Positions 25,445-34,177 are shown, counted from the stretch's first letter. The stretch is 64,000 bases of DNA from an uncultured Oscillospiraceae bacterium (GCA_904419145.1 CAJFQQ010000008.1:92758-156757); one strand, 5' to 3'. Notes: a model not told the origin generated them from the letters alone. Numbers and translations: made by a program.

Positions 25445-26317
25445 ATGACCGATCACGATATTCTGCTGAACAACGGCGTCGCCATGCCGCTGCTGGGGCT
25501 GGGCGTCTTTCGCACCTCCAGCCAGGAGGAGATGAACCAGGCTGTCCAGTGGGCCTGGGAGGCTGGCTACCGCAGCTTTGACACCGCGCAGATGTACGGC
25601 AACGAGGACCTGCTGGGCTGCGCCCTGCAGGCCCTCGCCCTGCCCCGCCGGTCGTTCTTCCTGACCAGCAAGGTCAATCTGGGCAACACCGGCTACCAGC
25701 GCACCCTGTCCTCCTTCCAGGAGAGCCTGGACCGCCTGCAGACCGACTATCTGGACCTGTTTCTGATCCACTGGCCGGGCCAGAAGCGCCAGCGGCTGGC
25801 CGACACCTGGCGGGCCATGGAGGAGCTGTATGCCGCCGGAAAGGTCCGGGCCATCGGCGTCTCCAACTGCCAGCCCAGACACTTAGACTGGCTGGCCGCA
25901 GACGGCACCGTGGTTCCCGCCGTCAACCAGGTGGAGCGCAACCCCCAGATGAACAACAATGACCTCCTGGCCTTCTGCCGCAGCCGGGGCATCCAGGTGG
26001 AGGCATGGGCCCCTCTGCGCCGGGGCGACCTGGGGAGCCCTGCCCTGCTGCAGCTGGCAGAGAAGTATCACCGCTCCCCGGCCCAGATCATCCTGCGCTG
26101 GAATGTGCAGAGCGGCGTAGTCGTGATCCCCAAATCCGTCCACCGGGAGCGCATCGTGGAAAACGCTGCGATCTTTGATTTCACGCTGGCGGCGGAGGAC
26201 ATGGCCCTGCTGGACAGCCTCCACACCGGCGTACGCACCGGCAGCGACCCGGAGACCCACGACTACGACGATGACGGCACCGTCACCTGCGGCGTCGGGG
26301 CGGTTTCCCGTCCATAA
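25445..26317 (+). CDS. Aldo/keto reductase (AKR5-like)
   Basis: A 290-residue NADPH-dependent oxidoreductase that reduces aldehydes or ketones. The N-terminal NNGVAMPLLGLGVFR, the catalytic tetrad in SFDTAQMYGNE (Asp, Tyr), LTSKV (Lys) and LFLIHWPG (His) are intact. Cofactor-binding IPKSVHRERIVEN is near the C-terminus. It has a perfect-consensus promoter and stands alone. Its last 35 bases overlap the end of the convergent yaaA gene. Confidence 0.92.
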   Translation: MTDHDILLNNGVAMPLLGLGVFRTSSQEEMNQAVQWAWEAGYRSFDTAQMYGNEDLLGCALQALALPRRSFFLTSKVNLGNTGYQRTLSSFQESLDRLQTDYLDLFLIHWPGQKRQRLADTWRAMEELYAAGKVRAIGVSNCQPRHLDWLAADGTVVPAVNQVERNPQMNNNDLLAFCRSRGIQVEAWAPLRRGDLGSPALLQLAEKYHRSPAQIILRWNVQSGVVVIPKSVHRERIVENAAIFDFTLAAEDMALLDSLHTGVRTGSDPETHDYDDDGTVTCGVGAVSRP

Positions 26318-27053
26318 GGAACACCAGCCGCTCCGGCCGGGAGCGGTCCGGGCAGTAGGAGAACCCCAAGCGGTCAAACTGCCGCAGATCCTCCAGCCGC
26401 TCTACGGCGTGTTCCGCCATCCAGCGCGCCATTTCCCCCCGGGCCATCTTCACATAGACGCCCTTCTCTATGACCTTCTCCCCCTGGAGCTCTCCAAAGG
26501 TGCAGGTGACAAACGTGTCCGCCCCGGTCAGCCAGGGCTCTATGACCCTGCTGTACTCCCGGGAGGCCAGGTTCAAAATCACCCGATCCCCATCGTCTGT
26601 CAGGGCGCGATAGAGGCTGTCCCCCCAGAAGTGGTACAGGTCCCGCCAGGGGCCGAAGCGGACCTTGGCCTGCATCTCCAGCCGGTAGGGCATCACCGCA
26701 TCCAGGGGGCGCAGGATCCCATAGAGCCCGGAGAGGATGCGAAGGTGCTCCTGAACATAGTCGAAGTAGGTCTCCTCAAAGACCTGGGGCGCCATGTACT
26801 GGTACTGGATCCCCCGATAGGCCAGAAGGGCCGGCGTATCCGCCCGCTGGAGTTCCATTGTCTGATAGGTCTCGTAGGCGGCGCGGGCCAGGGCCTCGTT
26901 GCAGGCGAGCAGCCGTCTGAGCTCCGGGTAAGGGAGGCTCCTGAGATAGGCCGCCAGCTCCTCTGCCCGGCTCTCGTACAGCGGCCGTCCCCGGGGGACC
27001 AGGAACTCCCGCTCCTCCCCCATCTGTTTGGCCGGGGAAATGATGATTTTCAT
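26283..27053 (-). CDS. yaaA: Peroxide stress protein YaaA (DUF328)
   Basis: A 256-residue YaaA-family protein, linked in E. coli to limiting DNA damage under hydrogen peroxide by lowering free iron. The N-terminal MKIIISPAKQM, LSGLYGILRPLDAVMPYRLEM (quoted as LSGLYGILRPLDAV), NLASREYSRVI and VYVKMARGEMARWM are family hallmarks. The ATG at 27053 is preceded by AGGAGGGGCC; 11 further in-frame codons upstream are unlikely to be used. It overlaps the aldo/keto reductase end. Confidence 0.92.
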   Translation of the reverse strand: MKIIISPAKQMGEEREFLVPRGRPLYESRAEELAAYLRSLPYPELRRLLACNEALARAAYETYQTMELQRADTPALLAYRGIQYQYMAPQVFEETYFDYVQEHLRILSGLYGILRPLDAVMPYRLEMQAKVRFGPWRDLYHFWGDSLYRALTDDGDRVILNLASREYSRVIEPWLTGADTFVTCTFGELQGEKVIEKGVYVKMARGEMARWMAEHAVERLEDLRQFDRLGFSYCPDRSRPERLVFLMDGKPPRRRR

Positions 27054-27109
27054 GGCCCCTCCTAAACCTCCCTCCCCGTTTCCCATGGGTTTCTGGTTGA
27101 TTACGCACT

Positions 27110-27138
27110 ATCATAACAGATTTTCCCCGCCGGCGCAA
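27110..27138 (-). promoter_or_regulatory. Candidate promoter of yaaA
   Basis: Minus strand: -35 TTGCGC (27138-27133), 17-base spacer ending TGT, -10 TATGAT (27115-27110). Confidence 0.5.
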
Positions 27139-27375
27139 CTCCCGCAGGGCCTCTCCTGCGCTAAGCGGCACAGGGCCCTCCGCTCTCTGCGCCTCGGTAG
27201 GCACGACCAGGGGTGCGCCCCCTGCATTTCCAAAAATTTGAAGCTGTGGGAGATCCCCAACTGCTTCTTTTCTCTGGTGGAGGGCGCTTCCCAGCGGAGC
27301 GGGGACAGCTTCCAGGACTTCGCCCGGTGCGTGACGCAGGCCGCGTTCGGCAAAACAGAATAACCATACGCTCCC

Positions 27376-27408
27376 AGGGGAGGCCGGTACGATGTACCGG
27401 CCTCCCCT
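27376..27408. terminator. Perfect 15-bp hairpin, terminator-like without T run
   Basis: AGGGGAGGCCGGTAC (27376-27390), loop GAT, GTACCGGCCTCCCCT (27394-27408). It is followed by CTCCCTTT only. It may be a terminator or an RNA-stability element. Confidence 0.55.
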
Positions 27409-27462
27409 CTCCCTTTGATGGAGCCGCCTCTCGGCGCTACGGCGGGGATCTCTGAAAAGGTG

Positions 27463-27492
27463 TAGTCAAGATGCCGCTTCCCGTGGTATAAT
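27463..27492 (+). promoter_or_regulatory. Extended -10 promoter for the RNA methyltransferase
   Basis: -35 TAGTCA (27463-27468), 18-base spacer ending TGG, -10 TATAAT (27487-27492). Confidence 0.65.
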
Positions 27493-27537
27493 GGCAGCAA
27501 TATCCGGTCTCAGCGCCCGTGAAAGAGAGGATTCGAC

Positions 27538-28767
27538 ATGAAACAGAGCCGCCCATATCCGGCCTATACCATCACAAAGAAAGCCGAGCACAGCATCGCC
27601 GCCGGCCATCCCTGGGTCTACGCCGAGGAGATCACCCAGCTCCCCGGCGACGCACCGGAAAACGGCGCGCTGGTGGATGTCTGCAGCAGCCGGGGCAGCT
27701 ACCTGGGCACCGGCCTGCTGAGCCTGGCCAGCAAGATCCGCATCCGGCTCCTCAGCCGCAACGCCAACGACCAGTTTGACGCCGCCTTCTGGCGGCGGCG
27801 GATCGAGTATGCCTGGGCCTATCGAAAGGCGGTACTGGCCCCGGAGGAGCTCAACTGCTGCCGCCTCATCTTCGGCGAGGCCGACCAGTTCCCCGGCCTC
27901 ACTGTGGACCGCTTCCACGACACCCTGGTAACCCAGACCCTCTCCTACGGCATGGAGCAGCGGAAGAATGTGATTTTCCCGCTGCTGGCAGACGTGCTGC
28001 GGCAGGACGGGCAGGAGATCCGGGGCATCTATGAGCGAAACGACGCCGCCCTCCGCGCCCGGGAGGGCCTGCCGGAGGGCAAGGGCTGGTTCCCTCTCCC
28101 CGGGGAGGCGCCTCCGGAGGTCACCCATACCACCATCTGTGAAAACGGTATTTTTTACGACGTAGACTTTGAAAACGGCCAGAAAACCGGGTTTTTCCTG
28201 GACCAGAAATATAACCGCAGGGCGGTGGCCCGTCTGGCCCGGGGGCGGCGGGTGCTGGACTGCTTCACCCACACCGGGAGCTTTGCCCTCAACGCCGCCT
28301 ACGGCGGGGCGGAGCACGTCACCGCCGTGGATGTGAGCCAGGCGGCGGTGGACATGGCCCGGGATAACGCGGCCCGCAACGGCCTTCTGGACCGCATGGA
28401 CTTTGTCTGTGCGGACGTGTTCGACCTGCTCCCCACCCTGGCCGGCCGCCATGACTACGACTTCATCATCCTGGACCCGCCGGCTTTCACCAAGTCCCGG
28501 AAAACCGCGGACAACGCCATGCGGGGCTACAAGGAGATCAACTACCGCGCCATGAAGCTTCTGCCCCGGGGCGGGTATCTGGCCACCGCCAGCTGCAGCC
28601 ACTTTGCCACTGAGGAGATGTTCCTGAAGATGCTGCGCAGCGCCGCCCGGGACGCCGACCGGCAGCTGCGGCAGATCGAGGCGCGCCAGCAGGCCCCGGA
28701 CCACCCCATCCTCCTGAATGTGGAGGAGACCAACTACCTGAAATTCTTCCTGTTCCAGGTGATCTGA
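27538..28767 (+). CDS. RlmI/RlmK-like 23S rRNA (cytosine-C5) methyltransferase
   Basis: A 409-residue SAM-dependent methyltransferase with an N-terminal PUA domain (about 12-85, GHPWVYAEEI) and a Rossmann core. It has FGEADQFPGLTVDRF, GFFLDQKYNRR, the SAM motif VLDCFTHTGSFALNAA (about 238-253), VDVSQAAVDMARDNA and the catalytic-type DPPAFTKSR (about 319-327). This layout is that of the RlmI family, which modifies 23S rRNA. The exact base is inferred from the family. The next gene follows after 30 bases. Confidence 0.9.
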   Translation: MKQSRPYPAYTITKKAEHSIAAGHPWVYAEEITQLPGDAPENGALVDVCSSRGSYLGTGLLSLASKIRIRLLSRNANDQFDAAFWRRRIEYAWAYRKAVLAPEELNCCRLIFGEADQFPGLTVDRFHDTLVTQTLSYGMEQRKNVIFPLLADVLRQDGQEIRGIYERNDAALRAREGLPEGKGWFPLPGEAPPEVTHTTICENGIFYDVDFENGQKTGFFLDQKYNRRAVARLARGRRVLDCFTHTGSFALNAAYGGAEHVTAVDVSQAAVDMARDNAARNGLLDRMDFVCADVFDLLPTLAGRHDYDFIILDPPAFTKSRKTADNAMRGYKEINYRAMKLLPRGGYLATASCSHFATEEMFLKMLRSAARDADRQLRQIEARQQAPDHPILLNVEETNYLKFFLFQVI

Positions 28768-28797
28768 TTTTACCCATAGAGAAAGAGGGACTTCACC

Positions 28798-31700
28798 ATG
28801 TACATCGCTGATCTCCACATCCACTCCCGCTTCTCCCGGGCCACCAGCCGGGAGGGGGATCTCCCCCACCTGGACCTCTGGGCACGGCGCAAGGGCATCC
28901 GGGTGGTGGGCACCGGGGACTTCACCCACCCCGCCTGGCGCGGGGAGCTGCGGGAGCAGCTTCTTCCCGCCGGCGAGGGGCTCTATGCCCTGCGGGAGGA
29001 GCTGCGCCTGCCGGACGCCCCCGGCGGCGAGCCGCCCCTGTTTGTGGTGACTGGGGAGATCAGCTGCATCTATAAGCGCCACGGCAGGACCCGAAAGGTC
29101 CACAACCTGATCCTCCTGCCCTCCCTGGAGGCGGCGGAGGAGCTCTCCGCCAGGCTGGAGACTATCGGCAACATCCGCTCCGACGGGCGGCCCATCCTGG
29201 GGATGGACAGCAGGGACCTGCTGGAGCTGACCCTGGACACCTGCCCGGACGCGGAGTTCATCCCCGCCCACATCTGGACGCCCCATTTTGCTCTCTTCGG
29301 GGCCTTCTCCGGGTTTGACACCATGGAGGAGTGCTTCGGCGACATGGCCGGCCACATCCACGCCGTGGAGACCGGTCTCTCCTCCGACCCGCCCATGAAC
29401 TGGCGGCTCTCGGCCCTGGACGGTCTCACCCTGGTCTCCCACTCCGACGCCCACTCCCCTGCCAAGCTGGGCCGGGAGGCGGACCTGCTGGACACCGGGC
29501 TCTCTTATCCCCAGCTGGTCCGGGCCATCCGCACCGGGGAGGGATTCCTGGGCACCATCGAATTTTTCCCGGAGGAAGGCAAGTACCACCTGGACGGGCA
29601 CCGCAACTGCGGCGTCTGCCTCACGCCCGCCGAGACCGCGGATTTGAACGGGCTGTGCCCGGTGTGCGGTAAAAAGCTCACCATCGGCGTGGAGCACCGG
29701 GTGGAGGCGCTGGCGGACCGTCCGGCGGGCACGCGTCCGGCCTGCGCCAAGCCCTTTGAGAGCCTGGCCCCCCTGCCGGAGGTCATTGCCGCCTCCACCG
29801 GTGCCTCTCCCACTGCCAAGAGGACGATGGAGCTGTATGAGCAGCTGCTGGCGGAGCTGGGACCGGAGTTCCCCATCCTCCGGGAGGTCCCGGTGGAGGA
29901 CATTGGCCGTATCGCCGGCCCCTGCGTGGCGGAGGGCGTCCGCCGCCTGCGGATGGGCCAGGTGGAGCGCCGCCCCGGCTTCGACGGGGAATACGGCGTG
30001 ATCTCCCTGCTGACACCCGGGGAGATTCAGCGGCTCCAGGGGCAGCTCTCCCTCTTCGGCGCCGAGCCGGCCAAAAAGAAAGCCGCGAAGCGGGAGCTGA
30101 AGGCGTCGGTCAACGCCCCGGCAGCAGAGACCAGCGTCCCGGAGACGCGTACCCTCAACCCCCAGCAGCGCGCCGCTGTCACGGCGGAGGAGCCGTTGGT
30201 GGCGGTGATCGCGGGCCCCGGCACCGGCAAGACCGGCACCCTGGTGGAGCGCATCGCCTGGCTGGTGGAGGAGCGTGGCGTGAAGCCCCGGGAAATCACC
30301 GCCGTCACCTTCACCAACCAGGCCGCCGCCGAGATGCGGGAGCGCCTGGAGCACCGTCTGGGCGGACGGCGGGCGGTGGCCGGTATGACCATCGGCACCT
30401 TCCACGCCATCTGCCTGCAGCTTCTGGGGGACGTGCGGCTCATCAGCCCCGGGGAGGCCCTCACCGCAGCGGAGGAGGTCCTCCGGGACGCGGGCAGCAA
30501 GATGAAAGGCCGCGCCTTCCTCCAGGCGGTATCCCGGATGAAAAACGGCGCCGACGCGGCGGAGGCCGGGCTGGACGAGGCGCTGCTCCGTGCCTACAGC
30601 GCCCGGCTGGCGGCCATGGGCGCCCTGGACTTCGACGACCTGCTGACCGCCGCTCTCTCCCTGGACACCACCGGACAGCGGCGGTTCCAGCATCTGCTGG
30701 TGGACGAGTTCCAGGACATCAACGACATGCAGTACGATCTGGTCCGCGCCTGGAGCCGGGGCGGGAAGAGCCTCTTTGTCATCGGCGACCCGGATCAGTC
30801 CATCTACGGCTTTCGGGGTGCCAGCGGCCGGTGCTTCCAGCGCCTGACGGAGGAGCTGCCCCAGGCCCGGGTCATCCGCCTGGAGGAGAACTATCGCTCC
30901 GCCCCGGCCATTCTGGAGGCGGCGCTGTCCGTCATTGCCCACAACGGCGGGGCGCCCCGCCGCCTCACGCCCACCCGGCCCGCCGGGCCGGCGGTGCGGC
31001 TGGTGGAGGCCGGGGACGACTTTGCCGAGGCGGTCTTTGTGGCCAAGGAGATCGGCCGCATGACCGGAGGCGTGGACATGCTGGAGGCCCAGCGCCTGGG
31101 CCACGAGGGGGAGAACCGCTCCTTCTCTGAGATCGCCGTCCTCTGCCGCACCCACCGGCAGCTGGAGCTGGTGGAGAAATGCCTGCGCCACGACGATATC
31201 CCCTGCCTCATCAGCGGCCGTGAGGACTTTCTGGATGATTCGGATGTACGGGGTGTGCTGGCCTTTTTCCGCTCCCTGCAGCATCCGGAGGACACGCTGG
31301 CCCTGGAGACCGCTCTGCGCCTGCTGTGGGATTGTCCTGCGGACCTCATCCAGCGGGCAAAGGCCGCCTGCTCCGGGCAGACAGCTTGGGACCTCCCCGC
31401 CCTGGGGGAGGTGGTCCGGGGCTACGGCCACCTGGAGCTGTGGCTGCGCCGCGCGGAGGAATGGTTCCCCCTGGTGGGTGAAAAAAAGCCTTTTCAGCTT
31501 CTGGAACAGTGGGAGGCGTCCTGCGGCGCCTCCCCGGCGCTGGACAAGCTGCGGCATATGGCGGTGTGCTATCCGGACCTGGACGCCCTGTGGAATGCCC
31601 TGGTACTGGGCGAGGAGGCGGACCTCCGGCGCTCTGCCGGGAAAACCTGGGCCTCCGGCGCGGTACGCCTTATGACCCTCCACGGCGCCAAGGGGCTGGA

Positions 31701-31947
31701 GTTTCCGGTAGTGTTCCTCACCGGCGTCAGCGCCGGGATGCTGCCCCTGGAGTCCCAGGGCCGCAGCACCGACATGGAGGAGGAGCGCCGGCTGTTCTAC
31801 GTGGGGCTCACCCGGGCGAAAGAGGAACTCATCCTCACCACCGCCCAGGCCCCCTCCCCCTTCCTCTCCGAGCTCCCGGATACCGTGGTCCCCTCCCCCG
31901 CCGCGCCCCTTCGGGAGCGGCCTGCGGAGCAGCTGTGCCTGTTTTAG
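28798..31947 (+). CDS. Fusion: endonuclease Q-like PHP nuclease + UvrD/PcrA-type helicase
   Basis: A 1049-residue fusion. Residues 1 to about 415 are an EndoQ-like PHP domain: DLHIHSRFSRATS (5-17), GTGDFTHP, GEISCIYK, HNLILLPS, AHIWTPHFALFG and SHSDAHSPAKLGRE carry metal ligands, followed by a zinc-ribbon pair NCGVC...CPVC near 270-290. EndoQ cuts DNA 5' of uracil, hypoxanthine and similar lesions. After a Lys/Ala-rich linker, a superfamily 1 helicase begins: LNPQQRAAVT Q-motif (about 450), AGPGTGKTG Walker A (about 471), LLVDEFQDIND (about 633), GDPDQSIYGFRGA, LEENYRS, and TLHGAKGLEFPVVFLTG. The C-terminus VGLTRAKEELILT is complete. It couples lesion incision to strand unwinding by inference. 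Confidence 0.92.
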   Translation: MYIADLHIHSRFSRATSREGDLPHLDLWARRKGIRVVGTGDFTHPAWRGELREQLLPAGEGLYALREELRLPDAPGGEPPLFVVTGEISCIYKRHGRTRKVHNLILLPSLEAAEELSARLETIGNIRSDGRPILGMDSRDLLELTLDTCPDAEFIPAHIWTPHFALFGAFSGFDTMEECFGDMAGHIHAVETGLSSDPPMNWRLSALDGLTLVSHSDAHSPAKLGREADLLDTGLSYPQLVRAIRTGEGFLGTIEFFPEEGKYHLDGHRNCGVCLTPAETADLNGLCPVCGKKLTIGVEHRVEALADRPAGTRPACAKPFESLAPLPEVIAASTGASPTAKRTMELYEQLLAELGPEFPILREVPVEDIGRIAGPCVAEGVRRLRMGQVERRPGFDGEYGVISLLTPGEIQRLQGQLSLFGAEPAKKKAAKRELKASVNAPAAETSVPETRTLNPQQRAAVTAEEPLVAVIAGPGTGKTGTLVERIAWLVEERGVKPREITAVTFTNQAAAEMRERLEHRLGGRRAVAGMTIGTFHAICLQLLGDVRLISPGEALTAAEEVLRDAGSKMKGRAFLQAVSRMKNGADAAEAGLDEALLRAYSARLAAMGALDFDDLLTAALSLDTTGQRRFQHLLVDEFQDINDMQYDLVRAWSRGGKSLFVIGDPDQSIYGFRGASGRCFQRLTEELPQARVIRLEENYRSAPAILEAALSVIAHNGGAPRRLTPTRPAGPAVRLVEAGDDFAEAVFVAKEIGRMTGGVDMLEAQRLGHEGENRSFSEIAVLCRTHRQLELVEKCLRHDDIPCLISGREDFLDDSDVRGVLAFFRSLQHPEDTLALETALRLLWDCPADLIQRAKAACSGQTAWDLPALGEVVRGYGHLELWLRRAEEWFPLVGEKKPFQLLEQWEASCGASPALDKLRHMAVCYPDLDALWNALVLGEEADLRRSAGKTWASGAVRLMTLHGAKGLEFPVVFLTGVSAGMLPLESQGRSTDMEEERRLFYVGLTRAKEELILTTAQAPSPFLSELPDTVVPSPAAPLRERPAEQLCLF

Positions 31948-31951
31948 ATTG

Positions 31952-31989
31952 AAACCCTGCGGAGCCCGAGGCTTCGCAGGGTTTGTTTC
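31952..31989 (+). terminator. Terminator after the EndoQ-helicase gene
   Basis: Stem AAACCCTGCGGAGCC (31952-31966) / GGCTTCGCAGGGTTT (31970-31984) with one G-U pair, followed by GTTTC. Confidence 0.8.
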
Positions 31990-32009
31990 GCCGCACCGGG
32001 AATTGGACC

Positions 32010-32038
32010 TTGCGCGGCGGCAGGAAACCCTCTATAAT
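32010..32038 (+). promoter_or_regulatory. Candidate promoter for the YhaM-like gene
   Basis: -35 TTGCGC (32010-32015), 17-base spacer, -10 TATAAT (32033-32038). Confidence 0.55.
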
Positions 32039-32077
32039 CAAAGGGTATCCAAATGAATAGAAAGTGAGTTAACGCAT

Positions 32078-33013
32078 ATGTCCATTCGTGAGTTTCGGCC
32101 CGGTGACCGGGTGGAGGGCTTCTTCCTCCTGTCCGGGGCCTATTCCAAGCAGTCCGCCAACGGCAAGCCCTTCCTCAGCGTGGAGCTGGGGGACGCCTCC
32201 GGCACCATCGAGGGGAAGGTCTGGGACTACTCCGGTCCCGTCTCCCCCGCTGACACCGGCGCGGTGGTGAAGATCCGGGGCATGGTCTCCGAATTTCGCG
32301 GCGCGCCCCAGGTGACGGTGGAGCAGATCCGCCTGGCGGTACCCGGCGATGTCTACAATGTCAAAACCCTGGTGCCCGCCGCCCCCCTGGACGAGGACGA
32401 TGCCCGCCGGGAGCTGCTGGCCCTGGTGGGCTCCATCGCCGATGACGACTATCGCAGGGTGTGTCAGAAGGTACTGGAGCACTATGGGGAGCGCTTCTTT
32501 ACCATCCCCGCGGCCAAGACGGTCCACCACGGCTTTCTCCACGGCCTCCTGATGCACACTCTCTTTATGGCTCGGACCGCCGACTATCTGGCGGGGCTCT
32601 ATGCCGGCGTCATTGACCGGAGCCTCCTGCTGGCAGGCACCATTCTCCACGACGCGGCCAAGTGCGAGGAGTTCAACACCTCCCCCCTGGGGCTGGTGAC
32701 AGAGTACTCCAACCGGGGGCAGCTTCTGGGCCATCTGGTGATGGGGGCCCAGACCGTGGCGGCCTGCGCCGGGGCGCTGGGGATCCCTGAGGAGAAATCC
32801 ACCCTGCTCCAGCACCTGCTGCTGTCCCACCACGGCCAGCCGGAATTCGGCGCGGCGGTGGTGCCCATCTGCGCGGAGAGCGAGCTGCTCTCCCTCATCG
32901 ACACTATGGACAGCCGCATGGAGATCTACCGGGAGGTGCTGGACCAGACCCCGGCGGGCACCTGCTCCAGCCGCATTTTTGCCCTGGAGCACCGGGTCTA
33001 TCACCACCAGTGA
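32078..33013 (+). CDS. YhaM-like 3'-5' exoribonuclease (OB-fold + HD domain)
   Basis: A 311-residue protein with an N-terminal OB-fold (about 10-90: GKPFLSVELGDASGTIEGKVWD, partly quoted as GKPFLSVELGDASGTIEG) and a C-terminal HD phosphodiesterase domain. HGFLHGLLMHTLFMAR (about 150-165) and AGTILHDAAKCEE (about 186-198) hold the His and HD ligands; LLSHHGQPEFGAA and ESELLSLIDTMDSR complete the site. In Bacillus YhaM degrades short RNA and DNA 3' ends. It stands alone ahead of birA. Confidence 0.92.
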   Translation: MSIREFRPGDRVEGFFLLSGAYSKQSANGKPFLSVELGDASGTIEGKVWDYSGPVSPADTGAVVKIRGMVSEFRGAPQVTVEQIRLAVPGDVYNVKTLVPAAPLDEDDARRELLALVGSIADDDYRRVCQKVLEHYGERFFTIPAAKTVHHGFLHGLLMHTLFMARTADYLAGLYAGVIDRSLLLAGTILHDAAKCEEFNTSPLGLVTEYSNRGQLLGHLVMGAQTVAACAGALGIPEEKSTLLQHLLLSHHGQPEFGAAVVPICAESELLSLIDTMDSRMEIYREVLDQTPAGTCSSRIFALEHRVYHHQ

Positions 33014-33032
33014 CCCCCAATTTCGAAAACCA

Positions 33033-33061
33033 TTTAAAATAGTTGTTGCGAATTATACAAT
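33033..33061 (+). promoter_or_regulatory. Candidate promoter for birA
   Basis: -35 TTTAAA (33033-33038), 17-base spacer, -10 TACAAT (33056-33061). The start near 33068 would leave out the TTG at 33062 as a translation start. Confidence 0.5.
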
Positions 33062-33103
33062 TTGGATTCATTTTTGGAACATCACAGAGAGGAGGCGTTC
33101 CCC

Positions 33104-34114
33104 ATCAGCAAGGATCAGGTCTATGAATTGCTCCAAGCCCACGCCGGCGCGTACCTCTCCGGAGAGGAGATCAGCCAGCAGCTGGGGATCTCCCGGGCCG
33201 CCGTGTGGAAGGCGGTCAGCGCCCTGCGGGCCGCCGGCTACACCATCGAGGCCCGCACGGGCCTGGGCTATGCCCTGGTGGATCGTCCGGACGCCCTGAC
33301 GGAACGGGAAATCGGCCGTGCGCTCCAGGTGATAGGCGTGGAGGCGGCTGCCCTCCGGTGCCTGGAGGAGGTGGACTCCACCAACTCCTACCTCAAGCGG
33401 GAGGCCCTGGCCGGTGCGGCGGACGGCACCTTTGCCGTGGCGGAGTACCAGTCCGGGGGGCGTGGCCGCCAGGAGCGCTCCTTCCAGTCCCCCCGGGGCA
33501 AGGGGGTCTATCTGTCCGCTCTGTTCCGTCCGTCCCTGTCCCCGGGGCAGCTGATGCCCGTCACCGCCCTGACGGCGGTGGCCATGTGCGATGCTGTGGA
33601 GGCGGTGTGTCAGGTCCGGCCCCAGATCAAGTGGACCAACGACCTGATCCTGCACCAGAAAAAAATCGCGGGCATTTTGACCGAGGTGGCCCTGGAGGGG
33701 GAGACCGGCGCCGTCCAGTCCCTGGTGATCGGCGTGGGGATCAACGTCTCCCAGACGCCGGAGGACTTCTCTCCGGACGTGGCGGCCATGGCCACCTCCC
33801 TCTGTGCGGCGCTGGGCCGGCCGGTGTCCCGGCCGGAGCTGGCCGCGGCCATGATCGCCGCTCTTCGGCGGCTCATGGCGGATCTGAGCGGCGATTTGAC
33901 CCCCTATCTCCAAAAATACCGCCGTGACTGCGCCACCCTGGGCCAGGAGATCCAGCTGCTCTGGCGGGACCGGCGGGAGCGCGCCTTTGCCGAGGACATT
34001 GACGACCAGTTCGGTCTGGTGGTCCGTTACGCCGATGGCCGGCGGGAGGTGATCCGCTCCGGGGAGGTCTCGGTACGAGGGCTGTACGGCTACGTCCCGT
34101 CGGACGGAGAATAG
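33104..34114 (+). CDS. birA: Biotin protein ligase / biotin repressor, with a possible ATC start
   Basis: A bifunctional BirA of about 336 residues. The N-terminal HTH reads SKDQVYELLQAHAG then SGEEISQQLGISRAAVWKAV, as in DNA-binding BirA. The ligase part has EVDSTNSYLKREA, the biotinyl-AMP loop QSGGRGRQERSFQSP, KWTNDLILHQKKIAGILTE (partly) and IGVGINV. The best ribosome binding site, AGAGAGGAGG (33087-33096), is nine to ten bases before ATC AGC AAG, exactly where homologues begin with M-S-K. In-frame TTG codons at 33062 and 33074 lack a binding site. The ATC start is therefore a proposal. No bio operon is visible here. Confidence 0.88.
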   Translation: MSKDQVYELLQAHAGAYLSGEEISQQLGISRAAVWKAVSALRAAGYTIEARTGLGYALVDRPDALTEREIGRALQVIGVEAAALRCLEEVDSTNSYLKREALAGAADGTFAVAEYQSGGRGRQERSFQSPRGKGVYLSALFRPSLSPGQLMPVTALTAVAMCDAVEAVCQVRPQIKWTNDLILHQKKIAGILTEVALEGETGAVQSLVIGVGINVSQTPEDFSPDVAAMATSLCAALGRPVSRPELAAAMIAALRRLMADLSGDLTPYLQKYRRDCATLGQEIQLLWRDRRERAFAEDIDDQFGLVVRYADGRREVIRSGEVSVRGLYGYVPSDGE

Positions 34115-34119
34115 CGACA

Positions 34120-34152
34120 AGAGGCCGGGAGGGCGATGCCCTCCCGGCCTCT
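34120..34152. terminator. Perfect 15-bp hairpin between convergent birA and ALDH genes
   Basis: AGAGGCCGGGAGGGC (34120-34134), loop GAT, GCCCTCCCGGCCTCT (34138-34152). No T run follows on either side. Confidence 0.65.
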
Positions 34153-34177
34153 GTGATATTGACGGATACTTGGCCGC

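Larger units (their letters stand above)
27054..27537. other. Intergenic region between yaaA and the methyltransferase (484 bases)
   Basis: It holds the yaaA promoter (27110-27138), a GC-rich open frame on the plus strand ending at 27363 with the peptide tail TQAAFGKTE, a perfect hairpin at 27376-27408, and the extended -10 promoter of the next gene. The open frame has no good start or ribosome binding site and no recognisable domain. It may be a fragment or a dispersed element. Confidence 0.5.
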
